Positions 24,201-36,835 of a DNA stretch of 64,000 bases are shown here, one piece after another. The stretch is taken from NCBI GenBank assembly GCA_001566295.1, contig KQ964248.1, forward strand, positions 1,426,001-1,490,000, read 5' to 3'. How positions within the stretch are numbered: the stretch's first letter is position 1; each line of letters starts with the position of its first letter. Position numbers and translations under genes: made by a program. This DNA is from Microdochium bolleyi (taxonomy: Eukaryota > Ascomycota > Sordariomycetes > Xylariales > Microdochiaceae). Below the pieces are notes generated by a model. That model was not told where the DNA came from, did not search any database, and saw only the letters and a list, made by a program, of their open reading frames with translations.

Positions 24201-27200
24201 TGCCGGGGAAGCCGGACTGGAGCACCCGCTGGGCGCTTGAGCAGTTCTGGCGCTCCGGGGAAGCGAGCACGTCATCCGCAGAGCGCCGGCTCTTTGGACT
24301 CAGAGCCTCACAATGAGACAGCGCTGGGTCTCAGCAGAGACACCAAAAGACAGATGCAAAGCATGTGGCAGAGGGCACATTGGTGGCTTGGCGAGGCTGG
24401 CGAACCGCGTAATGGCTGGTCGCGTTCGTATAGAAAGTGCGACTGCGTGGAGCAGATCAGATCGGGCACCATCTGTGAGACACATGCCTCGATCCGATGT
24501 CAAGCACGGAGCATGGCAACAGCTCACTGCCGCGGGAGATGGCCGGGCAGCGTCGGTGTTCTGGACGCGTCGGCTGTCGTCTACTGCCACGGCCGAGTGA
24601 TGACGAGAGAGCCAGGGCGTTGCAGATCGGCAGACCCAGGAACTGGGTCCGGGTGACTGGTCACATCGCCAGCAAGCTGCGTGTCTCGTGATGATGCAGT
24701 GGGGATTGCAATGGAGTCGAGGGTTTCGTATGGCGGCGGCCAGGCGCAGAGGGAGCATAGATCGCGGAGCCGGCTGGCTGCATGATGTTCATCGCCAAGC
24801 ACCAAAAGTGCATGCTGTAATAATGTGCCCGGCTGGTCGTGTTGCCGAGTTGGATGTGAGACTGCGGGCTTCTATATTGCAAGGTTGCCGATACAGCAGG
24901 GTGCCGGGGGTGCCTACGGTGCGTGTACGTTGCAGAGGAACCCTGATGGGGAGGGCGGGCGCCAGACCGGGGCCATCCCACCTTCCGTGTTCCCCGCCGT
25001 CACCACCGCATCTCTTGCCCGCGGAGGATCTCGGCTGCCCCCTCCATCACCACTGATTCCTCATCGTGGCGCACCTCCCATCGTGCGGGCTCTTGCCGCG
25101 CCCCTCGCGGCAGTCTCCCTGCTGAGGTCGCAGTTGCGATCGTGCCTCTTCAGCACATACCACAACCTGATGCACCAGATCTATCACATTTTGCTCCAAA
25201 CGCCGAACCACCAGCCCTTGCGCTCCGTGCCTTTGGCGGTCTGACGATATCACCACGCAACGGCGGCACCGTCCAAACCCTGGCAACGGGCGCCTCCTGG
25301 TCCGCTCCCCAGATCCGTGACCCCTGCGCCTACTGCAGACCACGAGTACGATGCAGACACTGTAGTATACGTTAGAGTGCCCTTCTTCAGGTATCTGTCT
25401 TCTCTGGCTGGGCGGGTTTCTGACGCGTGGTGAACTGGACACTGACAGCATGGGACAGGAACTTAGCGGGACTTCGCCAACGTGACAGTCATGGCGATAT
25501 ATGTGGCCAGTTCTTCATCTTCAAGATGTCGGCGTGGCAAGGACAGATCGTTCTAAGCTCGGGCCTGACGTTGGAGGACATGTTGTCGGGGCGCGCCCCT
25601 TGCGCCGCCTGCTCCTGATTATCAACCTCAAGAGCTCAAGGTCGATAACGAAAATTCTGGGCAAAGGGGTTGAACCCTTAGAGGACGCGAGCTGCTATGC
25701 TCGGAGCATGAACCTGAAAGTCTATCATACCAGAAAGAGCGGATGTCAAACCTGTCGAGGATTGTATGGCGCTGTGCTCGCATGCCTCGACCTGGCGTGT
25801 TTGGCCTCAAAGTCCCAGATGCTTGCGTCCTTCAGCGTACATCTCACGGAAGCTGAGGCCTTATGCACTAGCAACGATGGTGGTCACCTGTTGGAAACTG
25901 ATGGAGGCAACATCCAGAACGGCGAAACACGCAAGGCCGCGCCTCTCGCTGAGGCGCGACTCGTCACTTCTTGGACTACGAGCTCATGCGAGCATATGTT
26001 CTTCATCTCACCTGCATGATGCACACGCAGATGCCGACAACTTCAAGCACGCTCCTTCTCGAACCACGAGAGGACTTGCTGTGTGATCACAAATGACGAG
26101 AGGTCTGCGCAACACCACCCATCTGAGCCATCACGACCCTGTCCCTGCAGCACGCTCTGGGCGTTCACGTGATTGGCTATCTACCTCGACAGGGGATGCT
26201 GGCAGACCCGTCCTTTGTGGTCGCCTTCGTCGCTGATTGCTGCATCCATGCTAGGCTGATCCCCGGTTGAGTTCGCATCTTTGTTAGCCGCTGGCTTTGG
26301 ACGATGCTGAGCGATTTCTCCATTCGTATCTAACACCTGAGCAACCGCATCGAAGATGCCGTAGACCGGCGCTGAGACTGGGAAATTGTGAGTACTCGTG
26401 CAGCACTGGCTGCACGGTAAGGCAAGGGCCCTTGCTGATTCGCATCTTATTCTCCATTTGGCAATCTTCTGGAAAGTCTGAAACTGACAGACCAGATCGA
26501 TGGGTTGCAATGGGCGACCGGGGTGCTGGCCAGCATGTCATCCACCCTGGCGACCTGGTATGCATGTCGACATCCTCCAACCCCGCCATATCAAAGAAGC
26601 CTTCCAATAATCTGATCGCACGGTATTATTACCAGGTTACCCTCCACGGCTGCGGAAATGCCCGGTATGCCGGGCAATCTCGTGAGCCACATGATACTCG
26701 AAACCCATGTCCGCCAGGGAGACTCACTGCCGTCTGTGTTTCTCACCGGTGGTGCCATTTTTGGTTTCACAGCCTTGGGCAGCTGAAGAAACATCCCTCG
26801 TCGTCTACACAACATGCAATACGCCCCCGGCAATTCGTGTTGGCTCACCGACTTGGAAAGGCCTTGTCCCCCACGCCCTCCCATGGAATCGTGACCACCT
26901 GACACGATCCTACTCCAAATCCCTCGCAAGCAGCCCGATCAGCCCTACTTTTGACATTTCGCCATGTCCAGGAAGTGGTCCAAGTTCACGGCCTATTGTG
27001 ATCCTCGAGGAGCTGCGTCACCGTCACTGGGGTTGTTTAATACCCACAGCATCAGCCTGGCCCATGTCTGTTTGCGCCGAGCCCCTCTTACAAGGCTAAT
27101 ATACGTAAGGATGTGGCACATACTGTCATGGCCAAGCAGACGATCTTGAGATGGGTAGAGGGGGTTCAGATAGCAACAACGCCCTTTCCCCCCTCCTCGC

Positions 27201-28223
27201 TTGTGCGCTGTTCTTTCGTTTCGAATGCGCCGAAATTCTGCGGAGTCTTGGAGAGTGTTTTGATATGTCACAAACCCATCAACGTGGTGTTCCCGAACAT
27301 TGCTATTTACGGACAAGATAGCGAACCGGTAGATCTGGCACGAATGCTTTGGAGAGGGCAGACCGGCGACCTGGAGGGGGGATTGACTTATCTCTTTGGA
27401 GGTTCAGCTCTGGTCTGGTGGCTTGGGAAGCAAGTGTGATGATGAATCATGATAGCATGGCGTGGCTTGGTTCTGATGCAGGCTCCCGGTCGTGAGAGAG
27501 GCCGGGTGAGAGTCACAAGATAGATCGATGTGGAATCATGACTTGCTGTTGCGAGCTACGAAGTCATGAGCTACCTGGACAATGTTACTTGCCAGTATCA
27601 TGATTGCTATTGCAGATGCCGGCGGCTTCTCAGTATGCTTGTGAGAGTTTTGGTGGCGGTGATACGCATGGCCGTTGTTATGGATATGGGGAGTAACAGC
27701 AACTGTAGCCTGTCGGAGCATCAGGACGCGCTGCTCTGTGGGAAGCAGATCAAGTTGCCAGCATCGGGATTCTTCGACGGGATTAGCCATCTCACTCCGA
27801 AAGCGTCTGGGAATTGGAGATTCGCGTGTCCTGCTGTGATGCCCATGGTTCGTGCTTCCTGTAGAACTTTGGTGCTGACCACCCCCCGTGTGGATCATGG
27901 AGAGGAGGAGTCTATGTTTACGCGATCTGGCGTGCTTCTTCTCCTTTCTGCACGTGCTAGTGGTATGGACTAGCATCTCGTCGCCGTGGGTTGGTCCTCT
28001 CTGTTGGTCCTCTGAGTTGAGTGCAAGGGAACAAAAAAAACATGTTGGTCTCGATATAAGTCAGAGAAAAGACCAACACGCCAGAAAGCAGGCAAGCAGG
28101 CAGAATGCGGCCCAGTTTAGGTGCAAAATATTACCTTAAATTTTTTGTTCACGGTACGGACCATCGTCTCTTTGGCGAGTCCCCCTTTTTGTTGAACATC
28201 TCATTTTCTATCTCGCTCCGGGG

Positions 28224-28241
28224 TTTTTTTTTTTTTTTTTT
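28224..28241. repeat. 18-nt homopolymer of T
   Basis: T-run after GGGG in noncoding sequence. Confidence 0.9.
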
Positions 28242-30435
28242 CATGCCCCCCTCGAGACATAGCCTTTTGAGTCATGGTTGGTTCTGTGGTTCAAGATCAT
28301 TATCATCGTCATGTAGAACAAGAGGACTGATGTGGCATCCATTTTCCATGTCCGCAACACATGTGCTTTGCTCGGGCATTCGTGAGCATGCCATGTTCCT
28401 TTCAACCGTGCGAGATAGGGTCTTGGGAGACATGACCCCCTTGGTAAGTACGGGGAGGGCATGAGGCGAGTCCTTCTGACCATGAACGGTATGAGGAACC
28501 GTGACACGTGGGAGCGAAAATGCTAGGTGACTCAACTATAAGCACATCTGGAAGCCTCGTCACAAAACTCATGGCGGCTCACACAATACTGTTGTACTTG
28601 GAAATGTGTGAGAAGCCTCACAGGGGAGAATCTAGGCGAAAGAACAAAAATCGTCTCACAATTCCCCACGGCAATATTGTGCTATCAAGAATATACATGT
28701 ATATATACAGCATTGGTAGAAACACTGTTCCGGTTTGGTTAGGCACTATTTTCTCTGGGGTATTCAGGATGACCCCAAAACCTCGGTAAACTGAAATCAT
28801 CATCAACGCAAGCTAGAAGGAGCGGCAGCCGCGACTGCCAACTAAATAACGGTAGCCTCCCTCGAGTCTGGCTGACCACAGCGAAGGGGCGAGAGCAAGC
28901 AAGAATATCCGGACGGCAGGAAGTAGTATCGAGATGTTTCGTCGAGAGTGCTTCCTTGTCTTCTGCTGCTCGCTGTCGTTCGTGCATACTTGGAATATAA
29001 ATCAATGTTGTAGAAGAGGCTGGTCCACTTTGAGGAGCAGACTCTCTTCAAGGGGATGCTCATGATTGTTGCAGACAGTTCCCTGACCGATCCCATCGTA
29101 GCCTTCTATTTGAGGCAAGGGGGGCGAAAAGGAAAGGAAAGGTCGTTGTGCAAAGACCATAATGCTTGGGCTCCTCCTCTTTCTCTCCTTCTCTACCTTC
29201 TCAACTTCATCGTTGGCACACGCAAGCAGGCAGGCTCGGCATGTATAACTGGGAAGACGAGAAATCACGGTGACAAAGATCCGAAGAGCAGGAGATATTT
29301 GACAGTAATCTTTCCTGACCGATGCACGGTAGATAGCATCAACGGAGCTAGTTCCTGTCATCTCCGTTTCTACCAGCCCTGTCTGGGCGTATTGCATCTT
29401 TCGCCCCCTTGTTGGAGCACACTCGGTCGATTGATCGGAACAAAGATTGAGACCTGAACGATTATGCTCGTCAACGTTGCTCTTCGTGCACATAATGGAT
29501 GCTTCGTTGCGTGTGCCCTCGCAGTTAACGACATTCCTCTCTCCAACCTTCGGGAACTGCCCTGACCAGAGTATTCCGGGAAAGACGACGAGCGTCAAGG
29601 GAACTCACCCCGTTCGGCGATTACTGGTCATTGACGGGAAACACCATTTGTCCATAGGTCGTAGGGCGCAGAGAGGAATAAAGAGAAAGAGTAAGATCTT
29701 ATCTACTCTGGCACCCTCAGTTCTCACGAAAGGATGAGGGCGGATGGACCGAGTTTCCTGCGATAGAACTACATCACCGTGTGCCTTGTACCAGCAGAAA
29801 TAATTCTTGTGGGGTCACCCTCGAGCTGGAAGCATCGGTACTTCTGCCCACGCGAGCCGTACTTGGCCTGTCATAGTCCGAGTGCCTGATTCCGTGGATT
29901 GAGGTATGGATACCACGAGATGTTGATCAAGCTAACCGCTCTGCAGAATCCACCTTGGTGTGTAGCACGCCACGGCAGTCCTGACCCTCTGTCATCAAGA
30001 TGCAGACCATTATAGAAAGGTCAATAACGACGACAGATATGGGGATATCCAGTACGTCATTTCGGCCCTGCAATTGGTGGAATGGTGTGCAAGAATAGAA
30101 GTACTCGTGTATTATGCAACAACGCTATCGCTGAAAATTGCTGTGACCTGCCGGGATGGTCGAGGTAGTCAGTCCGGCGAAAAGCTCTTCCCAAGCCCTT
30201 TGAACTCCCATGCTATGCAAAAACAAGTCGCGATGATGAGCGCCATGCACCATTGTCGTGGCAATGTATCGCCAGGTAACGACCGATGCGTTGCGTTTCA
30301 CACCCTCCTTGCGGCCTCCAGGAGATTCTTCAACTCGTCGGTGCCGTTAAGCCTTTCCTGCCACTTGCAAACGCCGCGGGCTGTCTTCCTCTTCCTCACA
30401 CAAACATCATGGAGCCAAGAGTATATGCAACAGCA

Positions 30436-33118
30436 CTACTGGACGATGCACTCCCTGTCAGGCATGTCCGCCTTGCCTTTGCCATGCCGCAATCTACTCC
30501 TTCCTTTCTCAGCCCGGTGCGAAGACTTCCTCCTCTTCTCCTCGGAGTCCTTCTCATCAGCAGCTCCATCCAAGGCAGCAATCTCGACAAATTCGTCCTC
30601 GGTATCTGGTGTGACGGCAGGATCTCGAAGAACTTCCTTGCTACCTCGCTTGAACCCCAAGCGGCTCATTGTGAGACTGATGCGGCCTTCCCCAGACGGG
30701 CTTTGTGGCCGGCTTCTGCTACCAGACTTGAACATGGCCGCTGCCCTGCTCAACCGCTGGGCTGTTGACTCATCGCCTGGGCTTACGGCAGGGGAAGGAC
30801 CATCAGGTGTTCTACCGCGACCCGGCGAGCCCAGGTCCGTGACTGCCAAACTAGCCCGCCTTGACCCTGATGCCATCAAGAAGCCCTCATCATCAGCAAA
30901 GCTCCGACGGGGCGGACGTTCCAGATCAGATGAGAACCGCACACTGCCGTTCGTGGACGGACCGGCCGCCCCAGTCTCGAAATAGCTGCTCCCGGAGCGC
31001 GATACTACGGGGCGGTCCTCACCACGATCAGATGATTCTGAAATGGTTATGTTGAGCCTCGAAATGTCGTAAGAGGGCGGTCCCGCGTCTGTCCCGTCGG
31101 CAGAGCTTGTTGACACGTCGACAATCGGAACGATTTGGTAGAAGAGGAGGTACGGCATCTCGTCCTTGAGCGCTTGCTTGATGTCGTCCACGGGTGAGAT
31201 CCGTTGCTCAATGCAGAGATCATCAAATTTGACCCATTGAGCTTCCTCGTAGTCGGGTGGAGGATCGCTCTCATATCTGCGGTTCTCCGTGAGTAGTTTT
31301 GGCGCCACACGACAGAATGAGATGTAGTGGCCTGAATGCAGAGAGTCGCCACGGTGGCAGACCACCGATTGCAAAACCAGCTTGTAGTCTGCGCTCAGCC
31401 CGTTCTCTTCCACGATCCGTTCGTCTGCGATGAACTGTGGCAGCCTGAGACTGTCCGGAATGTCAATGTAGGTGTTCTTGCGACACATCTTGCCATGCTC
31501 GTCCATGCTATATCGTTTCAGGCAGATGCCGACGACTGGGCGCTGGCTGAAGTGGCGCGCCACCTCGAGGTCGCTCTGGGGCTCGTTGTCGTTGCTGGCA
31601 GCAGAATGCCATGCTGTGGATAAGAATCAGCACAGTGCACCTCCCGGGCGCAGAGGCACGAGAACTTACGAATGAGTTTGTAGAATTGCCAGGCAGGTAT
31701 CGTTACCGCCTTGACAATAGAAGCAGAGCGCTTAGTCCGCGAGAAGAGGCTTGCAGCATCGGCTTCTGTGGGCTTGCCATCGGGGTTAACGACGACTCGT
31801 TGGATGATGCTCTCTGTCCTGCTCCGATTCGGTCGCACAGCGTGTTGGGTCGTGGTGGGCACCTGCAGTTCGCTGGCCGTCTGGCTACGCTCCAGGACCG
31901 AGAGCCCTGGTCTGTCATTATCGTCGACTGGTGATTGACACTCCTGGATATCGTCACCACCGACCTTCAAGGCGCCCATGGGCGTGCTCGGGGTGTCAGG
32001 GGTTATTGGCACTGGCGACACACTTGTGCGTACGCTGACCTTCTTATCGTCGGTACTGCCTTCTCTCGACACGTCGACTTGCGTGTTGAAGTACTCCTCC
32101 AAGCAATCTTCCAAGTCGACGCCCTTGCCATCTGTGTCTTCAGGCACTGCTAGGTTGAGCAATCGCTCGTATATGACCTTGTGGTCGGCGTCATCGTTCT
32201 TGCCATGGTGGAAAAGGTCCACTTGAAGCGAGAGTAGCGGCAGGTTAAGCGTTTCTGTGATAAAGCCAAAGGCTTCTGATGTGTCTTGCTGCTCAAGCAA
32301 CTGTGCGTCTCTCCACCCGCATTCTGCCAGGGCGTCTTGAATGTGGGTTGTCTGGAAAGAGGTCAGATCTCGTCCCGAAAAGAGCAAGAAGGTCCGGTCG
32401 ACCGCAGCCACTCACCATATCAGCCTCAATCAGTTTCCCTGTCCTCAGCATGTTGACCCAGAGTCTCAGAAGCGCTGCGAGTCTCGCGGCAGCTGGGTTC
32501 TCTAGATCATGCTTGAGCATACATTCGAAGGACTCAAGTTTCGCAAACATGGCGAACAGCAGAGAGTCCAGGTAGCAGGTCACGGCGCCTCGGTTTTCCG
32601 CACCGAGCATGTGGGTATTCGGGTTGTATGGGATGATGTTGCCTTGGAAGGACTTTCTCTGCAAGGCGAGTAGCTCGATCGCCTTGTCGATATCTCCCGC
32701 GGAGTAACCGTGGCGGATAGCATATCGGATATGTTCGTCGTTGAGGTTGACAGATGCAAGGTCGTGGTTGAGCTCGACGACACGGCGCTTGACTTCTTCG
32801 ATCTGGAGGGCACATGTAAGCTTGACGTCGCTACGTCGCTAAGCCATGCCGACGTGTCGGGCGTAGGACAATACCTTTGCGTCTTCCTTTGCTGTCTCAT
32901 TTTCTTGCGTCTTGACCGAGTCGCGTTTGAGGAGGGAGAAGAAGTCGGACGATCGGTGCTGCAGGATATGCGCCGTTGTTAGTGAGCCTTCAAGCAAGAG
33001 ACTCGAGGCGCGTGTCCGGGAGACTGACCTTGTGAGAACCATCGGACGATTTGTCGCGACGATGACCCTGCTTGTCCTTCCGGCTGAGGAACCGCTTGGG
33101 CAATCCCGTCGTCTTCAT
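30436..33118 (-). CDS. Ubiquitin-specific protease (USP/UBP) with C-terminal CaaX box
   Basis: Five exons read leftward: 33118-33029, 32958-32875, 32802-32416, 32351-31670 and 31613-30436; introns of 70, 72, 64 and 56 nt with GTCAGT, GTATTG, GTGAGT and GTAAGT donors; 806 residues. The chain holds a basic N terminus, a short helical stretch (about residues 79-103) that could be a UBA-like fold, then the USP core. The Cys box reads NRGAVTCYLDSLLFAMF with nucleophile Cys134, EQQDTSEAFGF follows, and the His box is SLHSGHYISF with His510. Acidic residues of WVKFDD complete a plausible triad. A 120-residue low-complexity insert (about 260-390) splits the catalytic domain. After about 590 it is Ser/Arg-rich; the last 30 residues are strongly basic and end in Cys-Ile-Val-Gln, a CaaX box. 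Role: removal of ubiquitin from substrates; membrane targeting by farnesylation is inference. The exact substrate is unknown. Confidence 0.92.
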
Positions 33119-35256
33119 GGTGGGGGGTGTTGCGATGCCGGCTAGCAGCGGGACACGGTGTTTGTTGTAATGCTGAGGGGGTTGTGCAAGGCGCGCCTAT
33201 TCAGGCAAGAATAGCTGGCCTGGCGGACACGAGAAGTGCCGACGTGTGCAGCCAGGCGCTATGTCGAAGAGCAGCAATGAAAGAGAGCCAGGCGCATGTC
33301 GCTTCGAAGATGACGCTCCGTTCGCCGGTGGATGTTTCCGGGCAGGCAAGAACAGCCAGGGTGAGGGTCCCACGTAATGGCAAGTCCCCCCTGCAACGGT
33401 TGCGCTCAATGCCACCTCAGGCAAGTTGTGGAGCTGTCGAAGCCAAGATCTCGAGCAAGGGCTCCTCTGTTGACGTCGGCAATGGCTCGTCAATATGTAG
33501 CTATGTGGGCGGCGACGGCCGTTCGGAAAAGGTAAATAGCAATGCTGGAGCTGTCGCAAAGCGGCTGGGGTCGGAGTGTGTATTTGGTCGAGTCGAGACG
33601 GGCCAGTGAGTGAACCCGGTCTAGAAAGAAGTAAGGAGGGCGAATTGGGTCCTCTTTGTCTTTACCCGTGCAACCGAAGCACGCCTTTGTCAAAGCTGAA
33701 GCCTAGGGGCGAGGCCAGGCTGAAGGAAATACTGGTACGGAGGGGGTGGGTGGCTTTGTTGGAGCGCGAGCATTCCCATGTGTCGCCATGCGCGGGGAAC
33801 AGGTGCTACAGCAGACAGGGTCCAGCGATCGGCGTGGCTAGCGCTCAACTGTACCATCTGAAGATTCGCCGTCGAGTCTGTCATGCAGCACGCCGCGGGA
33901 AACTCTGAAGTATAAATGCGCGACCGCGGTGAGAATGCGCAGGGCGAAAGACAGCAGCTGAGCGTGTCAATGCGTGCCTCTGAGCATTTCCACGGCTCGA
34001 GGTCATTTGGCTCTGAAAGTCCGCTGTTGCCCATACCTGAGGAACGTTCATTACCAACCACAGACCTCCCATGTCCGGTGACTTCACCATGACCCAGTCA
34101 GCCAGGGCTGGTTCTTGTTGGGATCCAGACCCAGCCAGGTACCATGACACTTGATGGCGGGCTGCGTCAATCCGAGGGGAGCACCCGCTCCGGGCGAGCA
34201 GGCAACGGCCCCTCGGCGGCGATGATCGGTCAGCCAAGGCAGCCTCGGGAGTCGAGTCCGTCTCAGCTCAGAGCCCTGCATCTCAAAATAGGATCGTCAT
34301 TACCTGTTGCCTGCAAGCCGGCGATGACTGAAGATCACTTTCCACACTTGCCTCTCTGTACAGATGTGTGGCAGCAGATCACTCCTTCGGCTGGCCCGCA
34401 CCATCGTGATCGCAAATCTGTCCAGCTGGCTCCGGGGCATGAAATGGGCCCATACTACCTAAACCCAAGTGCTGTGTACCTAGCAAGTCGGTCCGCCTCG
34501 TAGTCCGAGGCGTGACCTTATGCGCCTAGACACTAGCACATCGGCTGATCTTGCGCTTCCTCTTTATTGTGGACTCTATGCTGGCATCGTTGACAATGCC
34601 GGAAGGGCCTCGGTGCTTCGCTATGCTTGGTGCCATTCTGTGCCCTCTGTAGAGGTACTCTGTAGAGGCAATAACACTAGGCTGAAGCTTGAGAAGCTGG
34701 CGGCAGAACGAGTTCCAAAGTTGTGTTCTCGTGTAACTGGCAGTGCTCGACAAGCGTTGCCGCGGACTTGTGCAGCCCTCGCATATCAAATCAGCCAGGA
34801 GACATCTCCGAGGAGGCCTGGCGCCTGTCGCACTTCAGTCTCCATTCTGCAAATGGTATTTTGGTCTTGCTGAGAATGTCGGCCCCGGGCTTCGACGATA
34901 ACGTCCTCGTGATAGATGTTCGAATAATTAATTACACATCACTGCCCAGGTTGGCAGAGGCTTCAATTGTTCCAGCGCACAGTTTCATCGATACGGTGCT
35001 TACGTACTAGGCACTGTGGCTCCGTGCGACAAAAGGGGCTAGCGCCGGACCAGCAGAATGTCAACGACCAGGCCCTCGAAATTTCATGGCGCGCAACTGC
35101 TGAGGTCCGACCGGCGACGCATATCAATGACAATTTGGCGACAGCTTCAACGACAGTCGCCCGCCCGACGCAGTATCCCCGTGCGCCGCCACGTCCTCCT
35201 TTCATCCTACAAGCAGCACAGCCAGGGACGACGAGCCAGTAACGCGGCATCACGCA
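33119..35256. other. Divergent intergenic region, usp / uL5m
   Basis: 2.1 kb between two outward-pointing starts. It must carry both promoters. A TATAAAT sequence lies at 33911-33917 on the + strand but no recognised ORF follows it. Small ORFs on both strands overlap and look random. Confidence 0.55.
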
Positions 35257-36471
35257 ATGGCTGCCCTTCGCGGAGCCCCTCGGGTCGGTGGCCTTTTGGG
35301 CACATTGTCTCGTGCTCCTCGTGCGGCCTGCGCCAGACGATACGTTTCGAGCGACGCCGCCACCAAAGCTGCGAAAACAGAGATATCAGATATTGAGGCG
35401 AGCTCAGGGCTGGAAGTTCCTGTGGTCGGACCTAAGGACGTCAAGCTGCAGAACCCAAGGAGGAGGGCGAGCCGGAGAGACCTAGAACTGCCACATGGAA
35501 GGTATGTTGCTCGCTGGAGATAGGCCATTTTGTCTGTGCCTCAGTCGTGCCCCGCAGAGTCGCTAACAGTCCAGACAGATACCAATTTCACGCTCCCAAA
35601 TTCTACCGTGGCCCGCTCCATCCCGTTCAACCTCCAAAGTCGTCAGACCCGATCGCGCGTGACTACTCGCCCGGTCCCTACAATCTGCCACGGCTCCAGC
35701 AGACTTGGGATGCCTCCATCGCCTCCGACATCATGACCATGGCGTACCAGCACGTGCCGCCAGGAACGCCCACAAAGCCCGAGCGGGTACGACTGCGGAA
35801 GTGGGATGACTCGTCCCCGTATATGGCGAACCGGCCGCTACGTGGACCTCGTGGTTCCGACGTGCTGTTCCCCCTCGAACAGGACATCAACTGGCACAAC
35901 ATCCCCAAGATCAAGGCTGTCCATCTCAGCGTCTTCCAGTCGCAGGCGAGGAAGAACTTCGACCACATTATTGTGGGCCGCTCGATCCTCCAGACCATCA
36001 CCGGCGTCCGGCCGACGACGACCCTGACGAAGCAGAGTGTCGCGCAGTGGGCCCTCATCAAGGGCGAGAAGGCTGGTCTCAAGGTCTCTATGCATGGCAA
36101 CCAGGCACTCGAGTTCGTCGACAAGCTCATCACTCTCGTGCTGCCCAAGATCAAGGAATGGGAAGGGGTGAGGGGCACGTCCGGCGACAGCACTGGAAAC
36201 ATTGGTCTTGGACTGGAGCCGTCCCAGGTCATGCATTTCCCCGAGGTTGAGGCCAACTATGGCGTAAGTTTATCCTCCTCTGGACTCAACTATATCTTTA
36301 TGATATTCAAAAAAGGTCTTGAACGATGCTAACAATTGCGCACAGATGTACCCCGCCAAGATGATTCCCGGCTTCCGTATTATCATCGAGACCACGGCCA
36401 AGTCTGATAGACATGCCCGGTTATTATGCCAGGCGATAGGCGTGCCTTTCTACGGCAAGGTGGTTGACTGA
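35257..36471 (+). CDS. MRPL7: Mitochondrial large-subunit ribosomal protein uL5m (Mrpl7)
   Basis: Three exons, 35257-35501, 35579-36263 and 36346-36471; introns of 77 and 82 nt (GTATGT and GTAAGT donors, GCTAAC branch sites); 351 residues. The start gives an Ala/Arg-rich amphipathic leader (MAALRGAPRVGGLLGTLSRA), a typical mitochondrial import signal. The L5 domain is seen from about residue 170 on: IPKIKAVHLSVFQSQARKN, then the segment around GVRPTTTLTKQSVAQWALIKGEKAG, LEFVDKLITLVLPKIKEW, and after intron 2 MYPAKMIPGFRIIIETTAKS. The long N-terminal extension rich in Pro and Arg is usual for fungal mitoribosomal proteins. Role: 5S-site/central protuberance protein of the mitochondrial large subunit. 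Convergent with fes1. Identity is secure; the first Met is supported by the leader. Confidence 0.95.
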
Positions 36472-36835
36472 ACTGATGAAGTCAACAGATCAGTGTACGA
36501 ACGGATGCGGGTTAGCATACGCGGCCTGCTGTGAGCCATCACAATGGCATATAAAACCTGTTACAATCACCTGTAATAGAAGCTGTACAATACACTTGAC
36601 GGGTCAAGACTATGCTCTCTAGTAGCGGCAGTTTTTTGTGTCTGAGACTTTTGATTGCTAGAGGAAATGTACCATTGATGCCCAAATGTCAGGCGAGATA
36701 TCGTCTTGAAAGAAACGCCCCCAACGCCATCCAATGCAAATCCCTCTATCCCTGAGCGGGTGGTGATCCCGACTACATGCTGTTTCCCATCCTTGTTTCG
36801 TTCCACGCCAACTGTCACTTCCTCCCTACGATCAC
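36472..36835. other. Convergent intergenic region, uL5m / fes1
   Basis: 364 bases containing both 3' UTRs. TATAAAAC at 36550-36557 may be part of an A-rich processing signal. Nothing else seen. Confidence 0.5.

Larger units (their letters stand above)
11655..30435. other. 18.8-kb gene-poor interval
   Basis: No ORF here resembles a family I recognise. The longest (for example 13382-14110 and 16428-17147 on +, 29002-29598 on -) have no recognisable domain or codon pattern, and overlapping ORFs on the other strand are equally long. The first few hundred bases read leftward are TC-rich with repeated CATC/CACA motifs and look like the 5' leader of the zinc-finger gene. CT-rich blocks lie near 14480-14720, 16560-17260 and 19860-20600. 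Base composition is not AT-rich, so this is not typical repeat-induced-mutation debris or a centromere. It may hold distant regulatory DNA, noncoding RNAs or genes too fast-evolving for me to see. Confidence 0.55.

Noticed and set aside
25655..25740. GGGTTCAACCCC-like stretch on the - strand resembling a tRNA B box
   Set aside because: No matching A box or acceptor stem at the right distance.
33911..33917. TATAAAT as a promoter for a + strand gene
   Set aside because: No credible coding sequence follows within 1 kb.
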